9,179 nucleotides of DNA from Ktedonobacteraceae bacterium (GCA_014896635.1 JADBKA010000189.1:1-9179); one strand, 5' to 3'; counted from the first letter of the stretch, positions 1 through 8,360 are shown. Notes: a model not told the origin generated them from the sequence alone. Made by a program: numbers and translations.

Positions 1-1
1 G

Positions 2-937
2 CTGCTGGCACTCGCATTTCTGGGTTTTCTTTTACAAGAGTTATCCTACGGTTTTATCTGGCGCGCGGTGTTGTCTCGTCTCGACGTTCACCTGAATTTG
101 CGTACCTGTTTGCGTGTCTATCTGGCTTCAGAATTCGTGCGCTACATCCCAGGAAATGTGTGGCATGTGTTGACACGCATTCTGTGGATAGGAAAGTACG
201 GCGTATCGCGTCCGGTAGCATTTGCCAGCATGACAATCGAGTTGATTACAAAGCTGGCGGCGGGCGCGCTGGTCTTCGCAGTGAGCCTGTTCTTCTGGCA
301 GGATTATGGAGCGGTCGGGCGACTGCTGCACGGCACGCCGGTAATTATCGGGTTGGGAGGCGGGTCCATGCTGGCATTGCTGGTAGGGCTGCATCCGCGC
401 ATCCTCAACGGGCTGTTGAATGTGGCGTTGCGCCTGCTCAGACGTGAGCCAGTGAGGCTGGCGCTGCGCTACAGTGATATTCTGCTCATCACGCTGAGCT
501 GGTGCGCAAGCTGGGTAATCGCCGGAGGTGCGTTTTATCTACTGCTACTGGCGCTCTGGCCAGCCGCGCCGCTTGCTTTGCTGCCGCTCTGTATTGGCAT
601 CTATGCGCTGGTCTGGGATATCGGCTTCGTGAGCTTTATTACGCCAAGCGGACTGGGTGTGCGCGAAGGGGCGATGGTCATACTGTGGAATATCGCGTTT
701 GCTTTGCCGGGGGGACTGGCAGCGGTGCTGGCGATCCTATCGCGGCTGGTGTCTACCGTAGCCGAGTTGCTCTGTGTGGGATTGGCCTATCTGGGTGGTG
801 AGCAGCAGATACGAGCTGTGCAGCGGGAGCAGCTTGCGCAGTCACTAGCATCCGGGCATGAGACGCCCGCAGGAACAGAAGAACGCGCGCGACATGAAGC
901 GGCAGCAAGTATCAGTATTGAGGGAGAAATAAAATGA
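2..937 (+). CDS. LPG-synthase TM-region (UPF0104/AglD-like) membrane protein, 5' partial
   Basis: The reading frame is open from the first bases of the window, so the gene begins upstream; 311 codons are visible. A GTG at 68 could be mistaken for a start, but the 22 codons before it already encode a membrane helix followed by family-like sequence, so I treat the gene as truncated. The protein is strongly hydrophobic, with about six to eight membrane segments up to visible residue ~265, then a hydrophilic tail of ~45 residues. Family-like motifs are RYIPGNVW (47-54) and PSGLGVREG (215-223), typical of the lysylphosphatidylglycerol synthase TM-region family. Members act as integral membrane flippase-like or accessory proteins in lipid and glycan export. 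There is no sign of the aminoacyl-transferase domain of full MprF in the visible part. The stop overlaps the next start (ATGA), implying translational coupling. Family assignment is good; the substrate is unknown. Confidence 0.85.
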   Translation: MLALAFLGFLLQELSYGFIWRAVLSRLDVHLNLRTCLRVYLASEFVRYIPGNVWHVLTRILWIGKYGVSRPVAFASMTIELITKLAAGALVFAVSLFFWQDYGAVGRLLHGTPVIIGLGGGSMLALLVGLHPRILNGLLNVALRLLRREPVRLALRYSDILLITLSWCASWVIAGGAFYLLLLALWPAAPLALLPLCIGIYALVWDIGFVSFITPSGLGVREGAMVILWNIAFALPGGLAAVLAILSRLVSTVAELLCVGLAYLGGEQQIRAVQREQLAQSLASGHETPAGTEERARHEAAASISIEGEIK

Positions 938-3210
938 TGAGCTGGCGTAAGCGTCTCTCTGTCTGGCAGAACCGTTTGTACCTGTATCCGGCTCCTGAGC
1001 CGCTGCCGCGTACACACCTGTTCTGGCTGGCAATGGGTATGGTCACGCTGGCTGTGATACTCTTCAGTGTCTATTTTATCAGCTATCTGACGGCCCGGCA
1101 CGATGCCTTTCTGACGAACGCGGAAGATCTCGGCATTATGGATCAGGTTGTGTGGAATACTGTACATGGGAATGTACTTCACATGACCATCTGTAACATT
1201 GTCTCCGATACCAATTGTTACAGCCCTGATGGTATCATGCGCTTTGCTATCCATATTGAGCCGATTCTCTTCCCTCTCTCGTCGCTTTATCTGCTCTGGC
1301 CCTCGCCTAAGACGCTGCTGGTGGTGCAAACGCTGGTTGTAGCGATTGGAGCTTATCCTGCCTTCTGGCTGGCGCGTCTGCGCCTGCGTAATGAACTGGC
1401 GAGTGTGGCTATTGCCTTGCTCTACTTACTCTATCCGGCGCAGCAGCAGGCGACCGTTTTTGATTTTCATGCAGTCACCTTCACGGCCTCGCTGCTGTTC
1501 TTCGCGCTCTATTTTATGTATACGCGGCGCACAGTTTTACTCTTTGTCTTTGCAATTCTGGCGATGGCCTGCAAAGAAGAGGTTGCGCTCATAGTGGTGA
1601 TGTTTGGCCTGTGGTCGATGGTTTTCCAACGCCGCTGGCGAGTGGGGGCCGCTCTGATGGTGCTTGGAGTGGTCTGGCTTGGCGTGGAGTACCTGTATCT
1701 GATCCCGCATTTTAGCCCGACGGGTCGTCCGCTCCTGGTGGGGCGCTATGAGTATCTGGGCAAGGGACCTGTACAGATGCTTGGCTATATTCTGCGGCAC
1801 CCTGTACAGATTTTGCGCGAGCATGTGCTGGAATCCTCTCATCTCTTTTATCTGCGTATCCTTGTTTCTCCTGCCGGTTATCTGCCGCTGCTGGCTCCCT
1901 GGATACTGGTGCTGGCAGCGCCTGTTGTCGCACTGAATCTTCTCAGTTCGCAATCTGGGCAATTTAGCGGGATGTTCCAGTATAATGCAGAAATTGTGCC
2001 TGTTCTGATCTTTGCCGCGATTGAGGCGGTTGTCTTGCTGCTCTGGTTAGCGCAGACGTTCATGACGCGCCTGCGCAAAATCAGTATCACCAGGGCTGAA
2101 ACCAGGGATGTCACGCAGGCAGGAGATGCGCAAACTGTACGGCCCGCAGGTACCTTGTTCACAATGTTCGGGAGTCGGCAGCCGCAGCGACTGGTGTATG
2201 CCACCTTGCTGACACTTCTCCTGGCATTTATGATTGCTTACTCCTGTCGCGTCAATTATGGTTTTCATGGACATATGCCGTTCTCAATTGGTTTTGTATG
2301 GCCGGCTGCTACTCCTCACACGCTTCTTGCGCAGCGTTTTATCAGCATGATCCCGCCTGACGTTTCGGTTTCTGCTCAAACCAGTATGGTGCCGCATCTG
2401 AGTCAGCGCGAAAAGATCTATATGTTTCCTTATGAGGATCATCACGCCGAGTATATTCTGCTGGATGTAACGGGCGATATTTACCCGTATAACGATCTCG
2501 ATGATTATACAGAGGAGGTGAAATCCGTACTGCTGAGTGAACAGTATGGTGTGGTAGCGGCGCAAGAGGGCTATTTGCTGTTAAAACAGGGATTGCCGCC
2601 ACCCGCTGTTGTGCCTGTCAGTATGCAGATCCCTCCGGATTCAGAATCGGGCAAATTGTTACTGATGCCTGATTTGCCGGATGAATTCTGTTCACACATC
2701 TATGTTTCGCCATCTGCGATTTCGCACCCACTGCAAGCAACGTTTACAGGGGCAGGAGGTAGCATCAATTTGCTTGGTTTCTCTACAAATGCTCCGGCGG
2801 CTCCCGCAACATTCAGTCGCAGCAGTGGATATATGAGCGTTACTACTTACTGGCAGATTACAGACCCTGTTGATATACCCTTGCAGATACTCTTGCTGTT
2901 TGTAGGTAGTGATGGAAAGGAGTATTTTGCCACGAACGATATGCCATCGCTGAACTGGTGTCCGATGAACACGTGGAGGCCGGGAGCTATCGTGCAGATG
3001 AAAAGTCAAGTTTTTAGCATGCAATCCAGTGACTTGCCATATGGGCTAGCACATATATCCTTAGCCCTTTTACCGCTCACGCAAACATCAAGTACAATAA
3101 TGGACATCCAGGCACGGCTGCCTGTGCATCCTGTTAATGGACCTGGAACGGTTCCATCGGGCAGGCAAGCCAATGCACTGCAACTAATGCCAATGAATAT
3201 TGTGCGTTAA
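934..3210 (+). CDS. DUF2079 family polytopic membrane protein
   Basis: This is a 758-residue protein starting with ATG inside the ATGA overlap with the upstream gene. A GAGGGAG ribosome binding site at 920-926 sits 7 nt before the ATG. A second ATG follows at once (Met-Met). Residues ~30-375 hold many membrane helices, with a further helix at ~420-436 after a polar loop. DUF2079-like signatures are DLGIMDQ (65-71), HIEPILF (107-113), FDFHA (176-180), ACKEE (212-216) and NLLSS (335-339). Residues ~466-550 form the soluble segment common in this family, with a PPDVSVSAQ stretch and a Leu-Ser-x-Arg element near 489-492. Residues ~560-758 look like an extra beta-rich, probably extracytoplasmic domain with no TM helix. 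DUF2079 proteins are thought to resemble GT-C type membrane glycosyltransferases, but no reaction is proven. Coupling to a flippase-like protein supports an envelope glycan or lipid role, which is inference. Confidence 0.88.
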   Translation: MMSWRKRLSVWQNRLYLYPAPEPLPRTHLFWLAMGMVTLAVILFSVYFISYLTARHDAFLTNAEDLGIMDQVVWNTVHGNVLHMTICNIVSDTNCYSPDGIMRFAIHIEPILFPLSSLYLLWPSPKTLLVVQTLVVAIGAYPAFWLARLRLRNELASVAIALLYLLYPAQQQATVFDFHAVTFTASLLFFALYFMYTRRTVLLFVFAILAMACKEEVALIVVMFGLWSMVFQRRWRVGAALMVLGVVWLGVEYLYLIPHFSPTGRPLLVGRYEYLGKGPVQMLGYILRHPVQILREHVLESSHLFYLRILVSPAGYLPLLAPWILVLAAPVVALNLLSSQSGQFSGMFQYNAEIVPVLIFAAIEAVVLLLWLAQTFMTRLRKISITRAETRDVTQAGDAQTVRPAGTLFTMFGSRQPQRLVYATLLTLLLAFMIAYSCRVNYGFHGHMPFSIGFVWPAATPHTLLAQRFISMIPPDVSVSAQTSMVPHLSQREKIYMFPYEDHHAEYILLDVTGDIYPYNDLDDYTEEVKSVLLSEQYGVVAAQEGYLLLKQGLPPPAVVPVSMQIPPDSESGKLLLMPDLPDEFCSHIYVSPSAISHPLQATFTGAGGSINLLGFSTNAPAAPATFSRSSGYMSVTTYWQITDPVDIPLQILLLFVGSDGKEYFATNDMPSLNWCPMNTWRPGAIVQMKSQVFSMQSSDLPYGLAHISLALLPLTQTSSTIMDIQARLPVHPVNGPGTVPSGRQANALQLMPMNIVR

Positions 3211-3330
3211 TTGTACATGGGTGGTATTTTACGGTTACGGTTTGAGCATTCCGTCCAAAAATGCTTCCCCTTTCGGAGCGAGGTTCCTCTCGCTCTTTGA
3301 ACGGGATGAGTACCCGCATCGGAGGCATTT
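3211..3330 (+). other. Structured 120-bp intergenic leader before the 499-residue gene
   Basis: No coding potential is evident in this gap. It holds three successive short inverted repeats: AGCATT/AATGCT at 3245-3265, GAGCGAG/CTCGCTC at 3276-3295, and CGGG/CCCG at 3302-3316. The third can alternatively pair as GATG (3305-3308) with CATC (3317-3320). A clear GGAGG at 3321-3325 lies 5 nt before the ATG at 3331. I found no convincing -35/-10 pair, so the promoter of the downstream gene is not placed. Confidence 0.5.
3276..3298 (+). terminator. Hairpin with short T tract, weak candidate terminator
   Basis: Perfect 7-bp inverted repeat GAGCGAG (3276-3282) and CTCGCTC (3289-3295) with a 6-nt loop, followed by only TTT. 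It lies 66 bp after the DUF2079 stop. The stem is GC-rich enough for a terminator, but the T run is too short for a strong intrinsic one. It may equally be a leader structure of the following gene. Confidence 0.35.
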
Positions 3331-4830
3331 ATGGGCATGTATCTGGGTCAGCTCCCGCCCGCAGAAATTGCTCGCTTGAAAGCTGAATTGGCTGAGACCC
3401 TGGTTGCCAATTTCTGCTATCCACGTTTTTTTGATTATCGAACTGACTCTTTGCGTACCCGCCCGGTGAGCAGGGCCAAGCGGCAAGAGGTCTGGCTTTA
3501 TCTTAGTTCTTTCGATTTCACGGCATGGAATCGTGTGGATCTGATGTCTGCTGAATTTCAGCATTGCATCGAGCGCCTGTTTATCCAGTTTGTCCAGCGC
3601 AATCGCAGCTTCTTTGGGGAGCAAGGACGCCGGAGGATGTTTGACATCCGCATGTTGATCGGCTCCTGTGCGGCAACGGTCGTTCAGGGAATGCAAGCCC
3701 ATCTCTCCGGTCACAAACAGGGGAGTTTTGGCAGTCCGCGCCCGGTGGTCAACTGGTCGGCGCCACCTGTTGATGGCTATGCCGGGCCAGCATGGGAGCA
3801 GATATCTGCTACTACTGCGTTGTTACAGCAGCAATTGCAAGAGTTGCGTGGTGAAGAAAAGCCAGATGGAGAACGCCGGCAGGCAACAGTGCAGGCTCCC
3901 CGGTCGCAAACTGATGGGCGTGATGGGCGAGTGGCGGCGAATAATGGATCTGAGGGAACTGCGCGGACCACAGGCCGCTCGCAGCCTTTGAGGAATCCTT
4001 CGGGGGATCTCAAAGCCGATGGTATGGTACGTGCAGCTTCGCCTGCGTCTTCTGTGCCGCAGTCCCCGTCGGTACCCCAGAGTGAAAGCCGGCCTGCTGC
4101 CCCGTTGCCACCTGCTACCGGTGGCCGTAGTGTTGCTACTCCACCTGCTCAGGTGCGCCCGTCAGGTCCACTGGAGTCGTCATCTACTGGCTCAAAGAGC
4201 CAGCCGGCGCGCCGGACCAATCCTCTTACCTCACCGGGACCGGAACCGGTACCCCCAACCAATCCGTCATTGCCGCGCGTACGCTCAACCGGTGCGCTCT
4301 CGCCAACAGATCCATCTCTGCAACCGACGCTGGCCGAACCGCTGCAAGTCCCGCCTGCTGGAGCACTGGCAACTCCACAGGTGGTCAGGAGTAATGGACC
4401 GCAGCCACAGCAGCAAGCTGAAGCAAAGAGAATCCCTTCGTCGCCTCTGCGGGCATCGTCTGCTGCTCCGCTGTCACCGAACGCGGTACCTGTCCAGGCG
4501 CCGGCGCCGCCGTTGGCGGTCAGCGGCGTTGCTGCTCAGCGTGGCATGATGACAATTGGCGAAGATGATCTCGCTATTTTTGAGCAGATGCGCCATCAGT
4601 TACTGCTATGGCTGCGTCTGGAGGCAGTAAAGGCCGGTCTGGAGATCGCCGGCCAGACTCCGCCGCAGTTGCTGGATGCGCTGCGCCAGCAAGCCCGCTT
4701 TGATGAGACACGTTTGCAGGTGGTCTCCACCCTGCTTAATCTCTCGAACCAGGTGATCAAGACTGGCCTGGTCAGCATCCTCGATTATAAGCAGGCGCTG
4801 CTCTTCTTTTTAATGCATACACGCCAGTAA
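3331..4830 (+). CDS. Hypothetical protein with N-terminal domain, long Pro/Ser-rich linker and helical C-terminal domain
   Basis: I do not recognise the family. The 499-residue protein starts at ATG 3331, chosen because GGAGG lies 5 nt upstream; a second ATG at 3337 is less well placed. Residues 1-~140 look folded and mostly helical, rich in Arg and aromatic residues (Phe/Tyr/Trp), with Cys at 29, 79 and 113. Residues ~165-405 are low complexity, dominated by Pro, Ser, Ala, Gln, Thr and Gly, and include a SVPQSP/SVPQSE near-repeat at 241-252; this is probably disordered. Residues ~408-499 are helical and amphipathic, with a hydrophobic final helix. There is no signal peptide, no TM segment and no recognisable catalytic motif. 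The layout of two small domains on a long flexible tether suggests an adaptor or scaffold, which is inference only. The reading frame stays open through the whole low-complexity stretch and both ends look conserved-like, so it is very likely a real gene. It stands alone between an envelope operon and convergent mfd. Confidence 0.8.
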   Translation: MGMYLGQLPPAEIARLKAELAETLVANFCYPRFFDYRTDSLRTRPVSRAKRQEVWLYLSSFDFTAWNRVDLMSAEFQHCIERLFIQFVQRNRSFFGEQGRRRMFDIRMLIGSCAATVVQGMQAHLSGHKQGSFGSPRPVVNWSAPPVDGYAGPAWEQISATTALLQQQLQELRGEEKPDGERRQATVQAPRSQTDGRDGRVAANNGSEGTARTTGRSQPLRNPSGDLKADGMVRAASPASSVPQSPSVPQSESRPAAPLPPATGGRSVATPPAQVRPSGPLESSSTGSKSQPARRTNPLTSPGPEPVPPTNPSLPRVRSTGALSPTDPSLQPTLAEPLQVPPAGALATPQVVRSNGPQPQQQAEAKRIPSSPLRASSAAPLSPNAVPVQAPAPPLAVSGVAAQRGMMTIGEDDLAIFEQMRHQLLLWLRLEAVKAGLEIAGQTPPQLLDALRQQARFDETRLQVVSTLLNLSNQVIKTGLVSILDYKQALLFFLMHTRQ

Positions 4831-4839
4831 CAAGTAACA
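4826..4839 (+). repeat. Tandem 7-bp duplication across a stop codon
   Basis: AGTAACA occurs twice back to back (4826-4832 and 4833-4839). The first copy contains the TAA stop of the 499-residue gene and the second supplies another TAA (4835-4837) out of frame by one base. It looks like a small slippage duplication in the 21-bp gap before the mfd stop codon. No function is implied. Confidence 0.6.
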
Positions 4840-4851
4840 GCAAGACTCCTG

Positions 4852-7800
4852 TTATGCCGTGGCGGCTGAAGCTGTCACGGCTGGTAGGAGTTCACGTAAC
4901 TGTTTGAACCAGTTCGGCCCTAACAGGCGGCGCGGAATGCGTACAACGCCCTGTTGAACGCGCGCCTCATTGCGGAAGCGATGGTACAGGTTGATACGGT
5001 TGGCGATGGTATTGTGTTTGAGTGTGAGAACCAGTTCCTGGTCTTTCAATGCAATCGCGTCGTAGCCAAGCTGGCCTGCTTCGATTTTCAGGCGGACCAG
5101 TGCGAGCAGATTCTGTACCGGTACTGGCAGCGTGCCGAAGCGATCATGCATCTCAGCAGCCATGCTCTCCACCTGTTCAGGATGCGTCAGATTTGCCAGG
5201 CGCTGGTAGAAGTTCACTTTGAGCGCGCGATCCCCGATATATTCATCGGGCAGATAGGCGTCGAGCGGCAGATCGACGGTTGTCGAGGGTGCGCCGACTT
5301 CGACCTGCCTGCCCTGGAGTTCCTGCACAGCCTCGACCAGCAGTTTGCAGTAAAGATCGAAGCCGACGGAGTTCATGAACCCTGACTGCTCTGCCCCCAG
5401 CAAGTTGCCAGCGCCGCGAATCTCCAGATCCTTCATGGCAATGCGGAAGCCGGCTCCCAGCTCTGTTGCCTCGAAGATAGCGCGCAGGCGCTTCTCCTGA
5501 GTAGGCGTCAGCCGGGCATCTTTGTTGTAGAAGAAGTAGGCGTAAGCCTGGTGCGTGCCGCGTCCCACGCGCCCACGCAGTTGATAGAGCTGGGCCAGGC
5601 CGAAGTAGGCGGCATTGTTGACAATGATCGTGTTGGCGTTGGGAATATCCAGGCCATTTTCGATAATCGTCGTTGAGACCAGCACATCGTACTCGCCGTT
5701 GGCGAAACCGATCATGACTTTCTCCAGTTGATCTTCATGCATCTGTCCATGTCCAACGGCGATACGAGCTTCGGGAATGAGCTTCTGAAGCTTCTGCGCG
5801 ACCATCTGAATGCCTTGAATGCGGTTGTGAACGAAGAACACCTGACCACCGCGATCAATCTCGCGCAGAATGGCCTCACGTATCAGGTGATCGTCATATT
5901 CACGGATCGTGGTGCGGATGGGCAGGCGTTCCTGTGGCGGGGTCTCGATCACGCTCATATCGCGCAGATTGACCAGCGACATGTGCAGCGTGCGCGGAAT
6001 AGGTGTGGCGGTCAGGGTCAGCACATCGACTTCGTGGCGCATCTGTTTGAGGCGTTCTTTATGCGCGACGCCGAAACGCTGCTCCTCGTCGATGATCAGC
6101 AGGCCGAGATTGAGGAAGACGACATCTTTTTGCAGCAGGCGGTGGGTGCCGATGATAATGTCCACCTTGCCAAATGCCAGGTCTTCGAGTACCTGGTGCT
6201 GCTCTTTCTCGGAGCGGAAGCGGCTCAGCAGCTCTACGCGCACAGGATAGGCTTTGAGGCGCTCGCGGAAAGTATTGTAGTGTTGGAGGGCCAGCACGGT
6301 TGTAGGCACCAGGATAGCGACCTGGCGATGATCGAGTACGGCCTTGAAGGCGGCACGCAAGGCAACCTCGGTTTTGCCGTAGCCAACATCACCACAGACC
6401 AGGCGATCCATCGGGCGCGGCTGCTCCATGTCGCTTTTGACCTCTTCGATGGCGCGGGCCTGGTCGGGCGTTTCTTCGTAAGGAAAAGCGTCTTCCAGTT
6501 CTTGCAGCCAGGGCTGTTCTGAATCGGGGGGGAAAGCATGGCCCTGGGCGGCCTCACGGGCGCTGTAGAGCCGCAGCAGGTCGCGGGCAATATCCTGGAC
6601 GTTCTCCTTGACGCGGCTTTTTGCGCGCGTCCACTCGGTCGTTCCCAGTTTGCTGAGAGCGGGAACGGTCTCGCCCATGCCGATATAGCGGGTCACGCGG
6701 TCGAGCTGGTCGGTAGGAATGTAGAGTTTGTCGGTGCCGGCATACTGGATGAGCAAGTATTCGCGCTCGACGCCTGTCAGGTTCAGGCGCACCAGTCCCT
6801 CGAAGCGGCCAATGCCGTGTTCCTGGTGCACAACGTAGTCGCCGGGGTTGACCTCGGCCAGGAAAGAGGCGGGGGTGACAGGTTTGCGCCGCTGCTGGCT
6901 GCGCCTCTTCGACCAGCCGAAAATCTCTGTATCGGTATAGACGTGCAGAGCCAGCGAGCGCGAGTACCAGCCTTCGGCCATCTGCCCCTGGAGCAGCGTC
7001 AGGGTGCCTGCCTCCGGGAGTTGAAGAATGTTCGTGCCGGGACTGACGTGGATGGTTGCCTCATGGAGAATGCTTTCGTCGCTGAGCACTTCGGCCATGC
7101 GGCGCGCCTGCGCTGTGACGATGACCACGCGGTCACGGTTATCGAGTGCTCTGCGGCAGTCCTGCACAAAAGCGCGTAGCCGTCCCCCGTACGAGCTGGC
7201 GCTGCTGAACACCGGCATCAAGTTTTCTGTGCCGCTGAGATGCGCCTCGAAGTCGCTTTCGGCCAGAGAAAGGATATCGGCGAAGCGTACCTGGCGGCGC
7301 TGCTGGAGTTGTGCTTCTAGCTGGTCCCAGCTAATATGCGCATCACGCAGGTGCGCCGGGTTCTCGCGCTCGCGTTCCAGGCGCTCTTTCACTTCCAGAG
7401 CCTGAGCCTCAAATTCGACGACGCGATTCTGGATGCTGCCAGGGTTGTCCAGAATGAGCAAACCATTGCGCGGCAGGTAGTCGAGGACGGTTGCCCTGTC
7501 GTGTAGATAGGGCAGGTAGAAAGCGATATCGTCGAAGGAGTGGTGCTGGCGAAGATCTTCCAGGTCGTGGTTCCAGCGTTCCTCGGCGTCCTGGTGCAGG
7601 ATCTTGCTATCTAGCTGCTCCAGTTCTCTGACGGCCTGGGGTCCGCGCACGGGCAGGGCCTCGCGGGCGGGACCAATGATGCAGGTGTTAATGGGATTGA
7701 GCGAACGCTGCGTTTCCTGGTCGAAAGTGCGCAGGGATTCTATTTCGTCGCCAAAAAACTCAATGCGCAACGGACGCGGTAGTGTCGGCGGGAAGAGGTC

Positions 7801-8355
7801 AACGATTCCACCACGATGGCTAAACTGACCCGGCTCTTCGACTTCTGTGACAGGCTCATAGCCAAGATCGTAGAGTTGCTCCAGCATCAGCGTGAGATCG
7901 ACTTCCTGGCCCGGCTGGAGCTTGAACAAAGTAGTAGCCAGCTCCTGCGGGGGGATGACAAGCTGGGTCAGGGTACGCGCTGAGCAGATGACGAGAGGCG
8001 TGCGTTCACGCTCAACCATTGCAATCAGGGCCTGCATGCGCTGCTGCGTCGTCTGGGCATCACTGAGCAGTCGCTCATAGGGCAGAGCGTCACGAGCGGG
8101 CAGGTAAAATACATCGCCGGGGCCGGCGACGAATTTTTTCAGCGTTTCTGCCATCTGGCTGGCATCATTTTCATCCCTGGCAACAAGCAAAAGTGGCTGC
8201 TTGAGCGCAGAGGCGAGAGCAGCGACGACGAATGGGCGGGCAGATTCGGTAATACCGGTGAGAACCGGCGCTTCCCCCCTCTGGCGTATGCGTTCGAGTA
8301 AACGACGAAACTCTGGCCGCTGCGCCAGCAGCGCCAGCAAACCCTGTAAAGTCAC
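4852..8355 (-). CDS. mfd: Transcription-repair coupling factor Mfd
   Basis: Mfd is an ATP-driven DNA translocase that removes RNA polymerase stalled at lesions and recruits UvrA for nucleotide excision repair. I choose GTG 8355 as the start (1167 residues) because GGAGG at 8365-8361 lies 5 nt upstream. An in-frame ATG at 8427 would add 24 residues of non-family-like sequence. With the GTG numbering: residues 1-~330 are the UvrB-like region with a degenerate P-loop, including GGIVDLFPP (182-190); the RNA-polymerase-interacting domain contains the YVVHQEHGIGRFEG stretch (~507-520); the helicase core has GDVGYGKTE (655-663), DEEQ (756-759), TATPIPRT (782-789) and QLRGRVGR (925-932); AGNLLGAEQSG follows (~982-992); and the C-terminal TRCF domain is at ~1025-1130. 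Length and domain order match the family (about 1150 residues) with no frameshift or missing motif. The gene is divergent from an ABC exporter gene and convergent with the 499-residue gene. Confidence 0.97.
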   Translation of the reverse strand: MTLQGLLALLAQRPEFRRLLERIRQRGEAPVLTGITESARPFVVAALASALKQPLLLVARDENDASQMAETLKKFVAGPGDVFYLPARDALPYERLLSDAQTTQQRMQALIAMVERERTPLVICSARTLTQLVIPPQELATTLFKLQPGQEVDLTLMLEQLYDLGYEPVTEVEEPGQFSHRGGIVDLFPPTLPRPLRIEFFGDEIESLRTFDQETQRSLNPINTCIIGPAREALPVRGPQAVRELEQLDSKILHQDAEERWNHDLEDLRQHHSFDDIAFYLPYLHDRATVLDYLPRNGLLILDNPGSIQNRVVEFEAQALEVKERLERERENPAHLRDAHISWDQLEAQLQQRRQVRFADILSLAESDFEAHLSGTENLMPVFSSASSYGGRLRAFVQDCRRALDNRDRVVIVTAQARRMAEVLSDESILHEATIHVSPGTNILQLPEAGTLTLLQGQMAEGWYSRSLALHVYTDTEIFGWSKRRSQQRRKPVTPASFLAEVNPGDYVVHQEHGIGRFEGLVRLNLTGVEREYLLIQYAGTDKLYIPTDQLDRVTRYIGMGETVPALSKLGTTEWTRAKSRVKENVQDIARDLLRLYSAREAAQGHAFPPDSEQPWLQELEDAFPYEETPDQARAIEEVKSDMEQPRPMDRLVCGDVGYGKTEVALRAAFKAVLDHRQVAILVPTTVLALQHYNTFRERLKAYPVRVELLSRFRSEKEQHQVLEDLAFGKVDIIIGTHRLLQKDVVFLNLGLLIIDEEQRFGVAHKERLKQMRHEVDVLTLTATPIPRTLHMSLVNLRDMSVIETPPQERLPIRTTIREYDDHLIREAILREIDRGGQVFFVHNRIQGIQMVAQKLQKLIPEARIAVGHGQMHEDQLEKVMIGFANGEYDVLVSTTIIENGLDIPNANTIIVNNAAYFGLAQLYQLRGRVGRGTHQAYAYFFYNKDARLTPTQEKRLRAIFEATELGAGFRIAMKDLEIRGAGNLLGAEQSGFMNSVGFDLYCKLLVEAVQELQGRQVEVGAPSTTVDLPLDAYLPDEYIGDRALKVNFYQRLANLTHPEQVESMAAEMHDRFGTLPVPVQNLLALVRLKIEAGQLGYDAIALKDQELVLTLKHNTIANRINLYHRFRNEARVQQGVVRIPRRLLGPNWFKQLRELLPAVTASAATA

Positions 8356-8360
8356 AACAA

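Noticed and set aside
68..937. First gene as complete, starting at GTG 68
   Set aside because: The frame is open to the window edge, and the preceding 22 codons encode a plausible family-like membrane segment, so the gene is 5' truncated.
1162..1177. Perfect GTACAT/ATGTAC inverted repeat with a GGGA loop
   Set aside because: It sits within the conserved DUF2079 coding region (codons of His-Gly-Asn-Val-Leu-His), and a 6-bp stem is expected by chance at this scale.
787..1329. 180-codon open frame on the - strand across the junction of the two membrane genes
   Set aside because: It overlaps two well-supported + strand genes, and its composition is unlike a real protein.
3219..3316. T-box riboswitch
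   Set aside because: T-box-like fragments appear in the wrong order, the region is too short, the ACC after TGGN is missing, and no aminoacyl-tRNA synthetase or amino-acid gene follows.
4019..4549. 176-codon alternative-frame ORF rich in Arg and Leu
   Set aside because: It is a +1 frame shadow of the Pro/Ser-rich linker; GC-rich Pro/Ser codons produce Arg/Leu strings in another frame.
4856..4881. GCCGTG/CACGGC inverted repeat as a terminator for the 499-residue gene
   Set aside because: It has a 14-nt loop, no T tract, and falls in mfd coding sequence, so I do not call it a terminator.
5728..6522. 264-codon open frame on the + strand
   Set aside because: It lies entirely antisense to the conserved helicase core of mfd, and its protein shows no family-like pattern. 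It reflects the codon bias of the real gene on the other strand.
6538..7179. 213-codon open frame on the + strand
   Set aside because: Also fully antisense to mfd, with no ribosome binding site or recognisable motif.
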